From: Clostridiales bacterium
GTDB taxonomy: Bacteria > Bacillota > Clostridia > Oscillospirales > Butyricicoccaceae
Assembly (NCBI GenBank): GCA_019421385.1
Contig: JAHZFK010000064.1
Coordinates: forward strand, 1-10,583
Reading direction: 5' to 3'
Length of the DNA stretch: 10,583 nucleotides
The notes below the pieces were generated by a model that saw nothing but the letters and a program-made list of their open reading frames with translations, searched no databases and had not been told where the DNA came from. Positions 5,155 to 10,583 of the stretch are shown here, in pieces. Position 1 is the stretch's first letter. Every line of letters begins with the position of its first letter. The translations under genes and the position numbers were made by a program.

Positions 5155-6145
5155 TATTCCCGAGAAGTATCAGGATCTGACACCTGCACCGCAGGTAGAC
5201 AAAAAGACCCTGAATAAGATGGTTTGGCTGTCCTGCTTCCTGCAGGCATCCTTCAACTACGAGAGAATGCAGGCTTGCGGCTGGCTGTGGGGCATGCTCC
5301 CCGGCCTTCAGAAGATCCACACCAACAAGGAAGACCTCAAGGCTTCCATGGCACATAATCTGGACTTCCTGAATACCCACCCGTTCCTCGTAACGTTCGT
5401 AATGGGCATCGTGCTTTCTCTCGAGCAGAACAAGGCTGATACCCAGACGATCCGTTCTGTACGTATTTCTGCTGCCGGCCCGCTCGGCGGCATCGGTGAC
5501 GCACTGTTCTGGCTGACGCTGGTTCCGATCACCGCAGGCTTGACCGCGAATATTGCCCTGCAGGGCAGCTTCCTCGGCGCAATCCTGTTCCTGGTCATCT
5601 TTAACGCAGTGCAGTTTGCAATTCGTTTCGGCCTGATGTACTGGTCTTACGGCCTGGGCACCAAGGCGGTTACCATGCTGACCTCGAGCGCGAAGGAGTT
5701 CACCCGTGCGGCGTCCATCCTCGGCGTATTCGTAGTTGGCGGTCTGATTGCAAACTACGGCGGCACCACCGTTCGTCTGATCATTGGCGACACCCAGATC
5801 AACATTCAGTCTCTGCTGGACGGCATTCTGCCGAAGCTGATCCCGCTGCTGATTACCCTTGGCCTGTATGTCCTCATCAAGAAGGGCTGGACGCCGGTTA
5901 AGTGCATCCTGCTCATCCTGGTTTGCGGTATCGTAGGCTGTGCGTTCGGTATCTGGACTGGCGACTCCAAGGCAATGGATGCTGACGGCAACACCATCCC
6001 CGGTGGTTACAATCCGCTGGTCGAGTGGTATGATTATCCGGAACCCGCTCCGGCTGAAAAGACCGGTCAGCAGGCTTGGGATGCTCTGACCTCGGTTGTT
6101 ACCGAGCTGCAGGGTGCTGGTGTAACGGTTACTATGCCCGAATAA
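5144..6145 (+). CDS. PTS mannose/fructose/sorbose/N-acetylgalactosamine family, IID component, with C-terminal extension
   Basis: A 333-residue membrane subunit partnering IIC. Family features are FLQASFNYERMQACGWLWGMLPGL (32-55), LNTHPFLVTFVMGIVLSLEQ (76-95), the conserved loop GPLGGIGDALFW (112-123), and the C-terminal membrane segments LIPLLITLGLYVLIKK and CILLILVCGIVGCAFGIW (254-271). Typical IID proteins, such as E. coli ManZ at about 285 residues, end at this last segment. Here about 62 more residues follow (272-333): a hydrophilic Gly/Pro-rich stretch, an acidic aromatic patch (EWYDYPEPAPAEK) and a short helix-like end. The ATG at 5144 is chosen because GGAGGTGAC (5131-5139) precedes it; it overlaps the IIC stop. 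An upstream in-frame ATG at 5078 is inside IIC. Confidence 0.93.
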   Translation: MAYNIPEKYQDLTPAPQVDKKTLNKMVWLSCFLQASFNYERMQACGWLWGMLPGLQKIHTNKEDLKASMAHNLDFLNTHPFLVTFVMGIVLSLEQNKADTQTIRSVRISAAGPLGGIGDALFWLTLVPITAGLTANIALQGSFLGAILFLVIFNAVQFAIRFGLMYWSYGLGTKAVTMLTSSAKEFTRAASILGVFVVGGLIANYGGTTVRLIIGDTQINIQSLLDGILPKLIPLLITLGLYVLIKKGWTPVKCILLILVCGIVGCAFGIWTGDSKAMDADGNTIPGGYNPLVEWYDYPEPAPAEKTGQQAWDALTSVVTELQGAGVTVTMPE

Positions 6146-6156
6146 AATAGAACAGT

Positions 6157-6180
6157 TTGTCGGAGCGTGTGCTCCGGCAA
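6157..6180 (+). repeat. Intercistronic hairpin after IID
   Basis: Arms TTGTCGGAGC (6157-6166) and GCTCCGGCAA (6171-6180) pair over 10 bp (one G-U) around loop GTGT, 11 nt after the IID stop. No T-run follows, so it is unlikely to terminate fully. A transcript-stability or processing role for the upstream IIB-IIC-IID message is plausible. Confidence 0.55.
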
Positions 6181-6189
6181 GATAAAACG

Positions 6190-6226
6190 ATAGGGGGAGA
6201 TGGCGATTGGGATCATTTCCCCCTAT
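6190..6226 (+). repeat. Second intercistronic hairpin before the helical-repeat gene
   Basis: Arms ATAGGGGGA (6190-6198) and TCCCCCTAT (6218-6226) are perfectly complementary over 9 bp, with a 19-nt loop. It lies 30 nt before the next start codon. The purine-rich arm AGGGGGAGA looks like a Shine-Dalgarno sequence, but no good frame uses it, so it is more likely structural. Confidence 0.5.
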
Positions 6227-6256
6227 TGATTGAAATGAAAGAAATCAGGTGTTTGT

Positions 6257-6952
6257 GTGAGTGTAATAACAGCGGCGGTCATTTTTCTTCTGTTTGCGTG
6301 CTATCTGGGCATTCAGGTGTTCAAGAATTTCCAGCTTCGGCAGTTGAATGTCAGCCTGAAAGCAAAGGATTACGAAACGGTGGAAAAGCTGGCGGATATG
6401 TCGATGGCCCGCAAGCTGCTTGGAGATTATACCTGCGATTTGTACAAGCTGCGCGCACTGTATCTTGCTCAGGATACCGCACATTTCGATGAAATGCTGC
6501 AGCATATGATCGCGGCCACGTATAAGAATCCTGCGGATAAAAAGAGTTTTCTGGAACAGTATTTCCATACTTTTCTGCTCAAGGAAAACCGGAAATACGC
6601 GGACTGGCTGCTCGAAGCGATCCGGCAGAGCGGGGATGAAAAGCTCATACGCTACACCGAACAGGCCTATGAGGTTGTGTTCAATAAACGCACCGATCTG
6701 ATTGAAACAATGGATGCGCAGATCGATGCCAAACTGTATTATGGGTTCCCCCTTGGTGTGGTCCTGTTCATGATTGGCAAACAATATGAATATCTGGGCG
6801 ACGAGGAGAACGCAGGCTCCTATTACCGGAGTGCCAAGGTCTGCTTCCATCCTAAAGCACTTTATGTTCCGGTGATTCGGGAAAGCCTCAAGCGGCTGGG
6901 ACAGCCCGAGGACATTCAGGAGGGAATGCGTGCGCAGCGGCGCCGCCATTAA
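6257..6952 (+). CDS. Unknown membrane-anchored protein with TPR-like helical repeats, within the PTS operon
   Basis: I do not recognise this 231-residue protein. It starts at GTG 6257, behind a modest AGGTG (6247-6251). Residues 3-20 (VITAAVIFLLFACYLGIQ) form one N-terminal hydrophobic segment, a signal anchor with no lipobox cysteine. The rest is soluble and almost entirely helical, with alternating Ala/Leu/Tyr periodicity. The stretch around 165-200 (GKQYEYLGDEENAGSYY and following) resembles a tetratricopeptide unit, and LKAKDYETVEKLADM (34-48) resembles the start of another. The tail is basic (MRAQRRRH). The downstream IIA start is 37 nt away and the gene is co-directional with the PTS, so it is almost certainly co-transcribed. 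Classical mannose-family operons have no such component. A scaffold or accessory role with the permease is inference only. Confidence 0.75.
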   Translation: MSVITAAVIFLLFACYLGIQVFKNFQLRQLNVSLKAKDYETVEKLADMSMARKLLGDYTCDLYKLRALYLAQDTAHFDEMLQHMIAATYKNPADKKSFLEQYFHTFLLKENRKYADWLLEAIRQSGDEKLIRYTEQAYEVVFNKRTDLIETMDAQIDAKLYYGFPLGVVLFMIGKQYEYLGDEENAGSYYRSAKVCFHPKALYVPVIRESLKRLGQPEDIQEGMRAQRRRH

Positions 6953-6989
6953 GCGATTAACCAACATGATGGAGAATAGGAGAAGAACA

Positions 6990-7418
6990 ATGATTGGATT
7001 ACTGGTAACTGGACATGCGAATTTCGGTTCCGGACTGACAAGCTCACTCAATTTGATCGCAGGTGAGCAGGAAAACTATAAGTATGTAGATTTTCTGCCG
7101 GAGTACAGCCTGGAGGATCTGTCGCGCGAGCTGTCGAAGGCGATGGACGAGCTGAAGGATTGCGAAGGCATTTTGGTATTCTCCGACCTGCCGGGCGGCA
7201 CTCCGTTCAAGACGGCCGTCGAAGTTGGTTTTCCGCGCGGCAATGTAAACGTCATCGCGGGTACGAACCTGCCGATGATGGTGGAGATTGCCATGTCGCG
7301 TAAGTTCATTGATGATTTGGAGACTCTGACACAGTCTGCGCTGGAAACCGGCAAGGAGCAGATTGTTAAATACGAATTCAAGAAGGTAGAGCAGCAGGAG
7401 TCGGACGACGGTATCTAA
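6990..7418 (+). CDS. PTS mannose/fructose/sorbose/N-acetylgalactosamine family, IIA component
   Basis: A 142-residue cytosolic phosphocarrier that accepts phosphate from phospho-HPr and hands it to IIB. The phosphorylated residue is His9 in LLVTGHANFGSGL, at the standard N-terminal position. The conserved loop SDLPGGTPFKTA (65-76) follows, then NVNVIAGTNLPMMVEIAM (85-102), both hallmarks of the IIA-Man domain. Length matches a stand-alone IIA (AgaF-like). The start is ATG 6990 behind ATAGGAGAAG; the longer in-frame start at 6930 lies inside the upstream gene. It sits after the unknown helical-repeat gene and before agaS. The C-terminus is acidic and charged (KKVEQQESDDGI), perhaps the rudiment of the linker that fuses IIA to IIB in ManX. 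Confidence 0.95.
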   Translation: MIGLLVTGHANFGSGLTSSLNLIAGEQENYKYVDFLPEYSLEDLSRELSKAMDELKDCEGILVFSDLPGGTPFKTAVEVGFPRGNVNVIAGTNLPMMVEIAMSRKFIDDLETLTQSALETGKEQIVKYEFKKVEQQESDDGI

Positions 7419-7530
7419 TTGATACAGTTCGTCAGGGTATTTGCTTCCACCTTACACACATAAAAACGTTTTGGGCATGACCTGCCGTGCGAACAGAAAC
7501 GCAGGGCGGGCCCGAAAGGAGAAAAGGAAA

Positions 7531-8712
7531 ATGAACAAGATTTTTGATGTCACTGCGGATAAGATGCAGGAGACCATGTCCACCTTTACGCTCAATGAGA
7601 TCTATCAGCAGCCGGCAACTTGGAAAAAGACCTGCGCGCAGATCAAGGAGCACAAGGATGAGCTGAAGAAGTTTATCGATCAGGTGATCACCTGCGAGGA
7701 CTTTGACGTGATCCTGACCGGCGCGGGCACCAGCGAGTTCGTTGGCAATGCGCTGTTCCCGGCGCTCACCAGCAAGCTGAACTACAAGGTAAAGTCCTAT
7801 GGCACGACCGATCTCGTTGCAACGCCTGAGGCATACCTGTCCCGCACCAAGCCCACGCTGCTCATCAGCTTCGGCCGTTCCGGTAACTCGCCGGAGTCCG
7901 TGGGCGCTATCGACGTAGCGGAGGCGGTTTGCGACAACATCTATCACCTGTTCGTGACCTGCAACAAGGATGGCGCGCTGTCCAAGCGTGCAGCGACCAC
8001 GGGTAACTGCTACGCGATCAACCTGACCGACGAAACCCATGACCAGAGCTTTGCCATGACTTCGAGTTTCTCGAACATGTATCTGGCAACTCTGCTGTGC
8101 TTCCATCTGGATGATCTGGACGAGACGATCGCCAAGGTTGAAAAGATCATGGCGGCTGGTCAGGCCTTCCTGGACAACAAGTACGGCGTTGCGCAGAAGA
8201 TCGTTGATGAATATGACTTCAACCGCATCGTATATCTGGGCAGCAACTGCCTGAAGGGCATCGCACAGGAGTCTGCGCTGAAGATGCTGGAGCTGACTGC
8301 GGGCCGCGTTGTTACCATGTATGATACGCCGCTTGGCTTCCGTCATGGCCCCAAGTCCATCATTGATGACAACACCATCACGGTGGTTTACCTGAGCGAT
8401 AACGCTTACACCCGTCAGTACGAGATCGACCTGATCAAGGAGATGAGCGGCCAGCGCAAGGGCAACAAGATCGTTGCAGTGATGAGCAAGGCGGATGATG
8501 CGGTTGCAGCACTGGTGGATTACACCGTAGTATATGATCAGGAAGGCGAGAACGAAAACGCGCTGCTGGGTCTGGATTATATCCTGTTCGCGCAGACGCT
8601 GGCTGTTCTCAAGTCCCTGGCTATGGGCATTACGCCGGACAATCCGTGCCCGACCGGCGAGGTAAACCGCGTTGTTAAGGGCGTTACGCTGTACCCCTAC
8701 ACCAGAGCGTAA
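7531..8712 (+). CDS. agaS: AgaS-type SIS-domain galactosamine-6-phosphate deaminase/isomerase
   Basis: This 393-residue cytosolic protein with two sugar-isomerase (SIS) domains aligns end to end with E. coli AgaS (about 384 residues). The first SIS domain holds ILTGAGTSEFVG (61-72) and LLISFGRSGNSPESVGA (110-126), whose Ser-rich loop binds the sugar phosphate. The substrate-pocket stretch ETHDQSFAMTSS follows. The second domain holds RIVYLGSNCLKGIAQESALK, LELTAGRV and the segment from GFRHGPKS. The C-terminus (GEVNRVVKGVTLYPY) also matches. AgaS converts galactosamine-6-phosphate to tagatose-6-phosphate plus ammonia. The start is ATG 7531 behind AAAGGAGAAAAGG. A 112-nt gap separates it from IIA, with no strong promoter or terminator seen, so it probably belongs to the operon. 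The companion agaA, tagatose-6-phosphate kinase and aldolase are not in the window. Confidence 0.92.
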   Translation: MNKIFDVTADKMQETMSTFTLNEIYQQPATWKKTCAQIKEHKDELKKFIDQVITCEDFDVILTGAGTSEFVGNALFPALTSKLNYKVKSYGTTDLVATPEAYLSRTKPTLLISFGRSGNSPESVGAIDVAEAVCDNIYHLFVTCNKDGALSKRAATTGNCYAINLTDETHDQSFAMTSSFSNMYLATLLCFHLDDLDETIAKVEKIMAAGQAFLDNKYGVAQKIVDEYDFNRIVYLGSNCLKGIAQESALKMLELTAGRVVTMYDTPLGFRHGPKSIIDDNTITVVYLSDNAYTRQYEIDLIKEMSGQRKGNKIVAVMSKADDAVAALVDYTVVYDQEGENENALLGLDYILFAQTLAVLKSLAMGITPDNPCPTGEVNRVVKGVTLYPYTRA

Positions 8713-8729
8713 AAGCGGTCTTATAAACA

Positions 8730-8800
8730 AAAGCATGACGGTGATATCCTGTGCATACAGCGATAGACGTGTTTCATGCTTTCGCCCGTGCGGCATGGGC
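8730..8800 (+). repeat. Structured 3' untranslated region of agaS
   Basis: Between agaS and yajC (8713-8891) there is no gene. AAAGCATGA (8730-8738) pairs perfectly with TCATGCTTT (8774-8782) across 35 nt. Two nt after that stem a compact hairpin forms: GCCCGTG (8784-8790), loop CGG, CATGGGC (8794-8800, one G-U). With the hairpin at 8806-8833 this makes three consecutive stems, which could protect the operon's 3' end or yield a small RNA. Confidence 0.45.
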
Positions 8801-8805
8801 AAAGA

Positions 8806-8833
8806 AAACGGGGCGGCCGCAGCCGCCCCGTTT
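8806..8833. terminator. Probable intrinsic terminator at the end of the PTS-agaS operon
   Basis: A perfect 12-bp stem AAACGGGGCGGC (8806-8817) and GCCGCCCCGTTT (8822-8833) with loop CGCA. The stem is very GC-rich at the top, with A/T pairs at the base. The following T-run is short and interrupted (TTTGCATTTG), so efficiency is uncertain. It separates agaS from yajC. Confidence 0.75.
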
Positions 8834-8891
8834 GCATTTGTCCATCGTGTCACATGGGAATGATACCAAATGCGAGGAGTTTTAAAACAAT

Positions 8892-9167
8892 ATGAATTGG
8901 GAAGTAATCCTGTGGACCTGTGTAACCATTGCCGTGCTGCTGGTCGTAGTAGCGTTGGCCGTTTCTATCATGTCGGCGCGCAATATGCGAAAAAGCCGTG
9001 AGCGGATGGCCCAGCTGCAGTCGGACATCAAGGTTGGTGCGTCGATCATGTTTGGCGGCGGCATCTTCGGCAAGATTGTGAAGATCAAGGATGATCTGAT
9101 TGATGTGGAAGTCAGCAAGGGTGTCGTCATCCAGATTTCCCGTTACGCCATCCAGACAGTGGAGTAA
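8892..9167 (+). CDS. yajC: YajC, preprotein translocase accessory subunit
   Basis: A 91-residue small membrane protein. One N-terminal membrane segment (residues 5-27, VILWTCVTIAVLLVVVALAVSIM) is followed by a basic stretch (RNMRKSRERM) and the YajC core domain. There, VGASIMFGGGIFGKIVKIKDDLIDVEVSKGV corresponds to the family pattern GDEVVTxGGIxGxVxxIxDDxVxLEVxxGV. YajC associates with SecDF in the Sec translocon. Length is typical (about 85-110). The start is ATG 8892 behind GAGGAG (8874-8879), with a rather long 12-nt spacing. It is often beside tgt, secD or secF, but here it stands alone after the agaS terminator. Its promoter is not obvious; read-through past 8833 is possible. Its stop is 21 bp from the convergent AraC-type gene. 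Confidence 0.85.
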   Translation: MNWEVILWTCVTIAVLLVVVALAVSIMSARNMRKSRERMAQLQSDIKVGASIMFGGGIFGKIVKIKDDLIDVEVSKGVVIQISRYAIQTVE

Positions 9168-9188
9168 AGCGGCGGAATGGCGAGGTGG

Positions 9189-10364
9189 TCAGTTATTTTC
9201 GCTGGCCGCAATTTCCTTTGCGTATTCACTGGGAGAAAGCTCAAAGTATTTTTTGAACAGCCGCGAAAAATAGTGGATGGAGCTGAAACCAAGCATGTCC
9301 GCGATTTCACTGATGGTATACTGGTTTTCCCGAATCAGTTCTTTGCTCTTTTGCAGTTTGATGTTGAGCAAATAGCTTTTTGGGGAATTATGCAGATACA
9401 TCTTGAACAGTGCTTGCAAAGAGGTGCGGGACATAAAGAATTTGTGACAGATCTGTTCGATAGTGATCGGTTCCGTCACCTTCTGTTCCATGTATGCCAG
9501 AATCTGCTGCAATAGGTCGCTCTGTGAATTCTGGCTAAGGCTGAGCAGATTGTGCTCTTCCTCCAACTCATTGCAGAGCAGGCACAGACGGGTGATGATT
9601 TCCTGCAAATGACAAAGCATCAGGGTTCGCGCGTGCGGTGTATGCATGGTGCTGTCTTCAATGATTTTGTAGAGCGCATCACGCAGACCGTTGGTGCAAT
9701 GAAACACATGCCCCAGCAAAAGTTGCGATTCCGAAAGTTCCATATCAAAGGATACGGATAAGTAGTTGCAGGCGCTGTCCTTTGCCAGCCGTTTGGCGTG
9801 TTCGCTGTCCGGCTTGCATAGCATGAGATCACCCGCAGACAGCGTGCAGACCGTGTCGGAAAGGGTTACGGTCAGCGTGCCGTTGTGCACATAGAGCAGT
9901 TCATAATATGCATGTCCTGCACGGTTGAAGCAATAGGCATTCTCTTCGGTGAAGTAATAGTAATCCAGAATTTCCAGCACATTGAACCGAACCGGCTGGA
10001 GCTGAAAGGTATACGGCTTCGGTAAAGTGAGCTTGGTATGGCGGCTTTCCGGTGCAAGCAGATAATAGGCTGCTTCATCGGATACCGGCAAAATATTGAA
10101 GCAAACGCCGGGATGGATTTTCAGATAATGGTGGATGGGAAAGGTTTTCAGATCAACAGGATCGGGCTGGGAGCCTACTACAATAGAAGCCAGTCCGCTG
10201 ATCAATTCAATATACACTTCGCAAGGAAAGCAGAAAAGCTGCTCCATTGTTTTGGTATGCGTAAGAAATTGCATACAGGCAAGATGGTGTTCCTCCAAAT
10301 CGATCGGTTCATAATAAATCGATCCGAATTCGAGAAAACTGTCATAAAAGGCTTGATTATTCAT
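9189..10364 (-). CDS. AraC-family transcriptional regulator with an extra N-terminal AllA-like domain
   Basis: This 391-residue cytosolic regulator is longer than the usual 280-300. The C-terminal AraC DNA-binding domain has two helix-turn-helix units at about 302-321 (TIEQICHKFFMSRTSLQALF) and 351-373 (ISEIADMLGFSSIHYF then SRLFKKY), ending in the canonical LSPSEYAKE. The central part (about 135-210) is the AraC ligand-binding cupin, with YYELLYVHNGTLTVTLSD and LSAGDLMLCKP followed by EHAKRL. The N-terminal 110 residues are additional; TMEQLFCFPCEVYIELISG (39-57) and the following SIVVG, PDPVDLKTF and HPGVCFNILP resemble the ureidoglycolate-lyase (AllA)/DUF4867 cupin. The start is ATG at 10364-10362 with AGGGGA upstream. 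The ligand is presumably sugar-related; regulation of the PTS operon is inferred from proximity only. Confidence 0.85.
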   Translation of the reverse strand: MNNQAFYDSFLEFGSIYYEPIDLEEHHLACMQFLTHTKTMEQLFCFPCEVYIELISGLASIVVGSQPDPVDLKTFPIHHYLKIHPGVCFNILPVSDEAAYYLLAPESRHTKLTLPKPYTFQLQPVRFNVLEILDYYYFTEENAYCFNRAGHAYYELLYVHNGTLTVTLSDTVCTLSAGDLMLCKPDSEHAKRLAKDSACNYLSVSFDMELSESQLLLGHVFHCTNGLRDALYKIIEDSTMHTPHARTLMLCHLQEIITRLCLLCNELEEEHNLLSLSQNSQSDLLQQILAYMEQKVTEPITIEQICHKFFMSRTSLQALFKMYLHNSPKSYLLNIKLQKSKELIRENQYTISEIADMLGFSSIHYFSRLFKKYFELSPSEYAKEIAASENN

Positions 10365-10424
10365 GGCAAATCCCCTATTGTCTGCTGCTTTGCATATCTT
10401 GCAGTAAGTACAAATCTACTTTCT

Positions 10425-10453
10425 ATTTTAGTATATTTTTAAGGTAATTGCAA
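10425..10453 (-). promoter_or_regulatory. Promoter of the AraC-type regulator gene
   Basis: Read on the minus strand, TTGCAA (10453-10448) and TAAAAT (10430-10425) are 17 bp apart, a reasonable sigma-A promoter. The predicted start near 10418 leaves a leader of about 55 nt before the start codon at 10364. Confidence 0.6.
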
Positions 10454-10460
10454 GTATACC

Positions 10461-10477
10461 TCTATTGTAGCAATAGA
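10461..10477. promoter_or_regulatory. Inverted repeat upstream of the AraC-gene promoter
   Basis: TCTATTG-tag-CAATAGA is a 7-bp perfect inverted repeat located 8 bp upstream of the -35 box. The half-site CTATTGT (10462-10468) is repeated directly at 10375-10381 inside the leader, on either side of the promoter. This is a possible autoregulatory arrangement for an AraC-type protein. Confidence 0.4.
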
Positions 10478-10583
10478 AATCTTACTGGAAAGGTGCAGCG
10501 CGTGAACCGCACAGGGGGACAATGGGATAGGTAGTGTCAAGTGATCTATGAAAAACTAAGCCGAAAAAATTAGGCTCAATAGA
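10478..10583. other. Unassigned window edge
   Basis: No gene, RNA or terminator is recognised. The final ~50 bases, from GTGTCAAGTGATCTATGAAA onward, change in character to AT-rich sequence with a short AGCC...GGCT repeat (10559-10574). This resembles the outer ends of some insertion sequences only vaguely, and the window stops before any transposase could be seen. Confidence 0.2.

Noticed and set aside
6157..6492. Plus-strand ORF of 111 codons starting in the intercistronic hairpin
   Set aside because: It translates through both hairpins, lacks an RBS and mostly overlaps the anchored protein in another frame.
6245..7051. Minus-strand ORF of 268 codons opposite the helical-repeat gene
   Set aside because: The plus-strand frame has an N-terminal membrane anchor, helical periodicity and operon spacing. 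The minus-strand frame ends in an implausible tail and runs into the IIA gene.
7419..7530. Separate promoter for agaS in the gap after IIA
   Set aside because: Only poor -35/-10 pairs with bad spacing were seen, and the weak CCTGC/GCAGG stem (7481-7505) is not a terminator.
7432..8853. Long minus-strand ORF (473 codons)
   Set aside because: It is an antisense shadow of agaS, which has clear SIS motifs and an RBS. The minus-strand product has no recognisable domain and a low-complexity His/Arg/Val-rich composition.
9177..9515. Plus-strand ORF opposite the 3' end of the AraC-type gene
   Set aside because: It is an antisense shadow of the conserved HTH region, with no RBS.
1..10583. CRISPR array or phage/plasmid module
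   Set aside because: No regularly spaced direct repeats, cas-like, integrase or replication genes were seen. Gene content is metabolic and chromosomal.

Overview
The window looks like chromosome from an endospore-lineage Firmicute, most likely a gut Clostridia (Oscillospirales-like). The reasons are a recognisable forespore sigma-factor (sigG) 5' half, strong AGGAGG-type ribosome binding sites before nearly every gene, canonical TTGACA/TATAAT promoters, a mannose-family PTS, and moderate GC content. The genus is an inference only.

Layout. (1) 1-635: a GNAT acetyltransferase behind its own promoter. (2) 705-1115: a sigG locus with a sigma-F-like promoter, a leader hairpin, an RBS and a normal N-terminus. 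It breaks off in region 2 after about 96 native residues, so it cannot encode a working sigma factor. (3) 1143-3264: a purine salvage pair, an MTA/SAH deaminase followed 16 nt later by a trimeric-type purine nucleoside phosphorylase. (4) 3283-3466: a complete tRNA-Pro(CGG) unit with promoter, leader stem, tRNA with encoded CCA, and terminator. (5) 3467-3818: a gene-free, AT-rich, palindrome-rich control region. (6) 3819-8712: a sugar-uptake operon encoding PTS IIB, IIC and IID, an unrecognised membrane-anchored helical-repeat protein, PTS IIA, and the AgaS-type amino-sugar phosphate deaminase/isomerase; a 12-bp hairpin follows. (7) 8892-9167: yajC. (8) 9189-10364, minus strand: an AraC-family regulator convergent with yajC, with its own promoter. 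(9) 10365-10583: the regulator's upstream region and an unassigned edge.

How the genes work together. The PTS would import and phosphorylate an amino sugar, with phosphate passing from HPr to IIA His9, IIB His15 and then the sugar. AgaS would convert galactosamine-6-phosphate to tagatose-6-phosphate plus ammonia. No deacetylase, kinase or aldolase is present here, so free galactosamine is the simplest substrate, or the remaining enzymes lie elsewhere. The deaminase and phosphorylase could form an MTA to methylthioinosine to hypoxanthine route. The phosphorylase has lost the histidine that normally contacts the ribose 5'-OH, which fits a 5'-methylthio substrate.

Most interesting points: the broken sigG with intact-looking control signals; the unknown helical-repeat protein between IID and IIA; the long C-terminal tail on IID; the PNP active-site change; and an AraC regulator that appears to carry a ureidoglycolate-lyase-like domain in front of its ordinary cupin.
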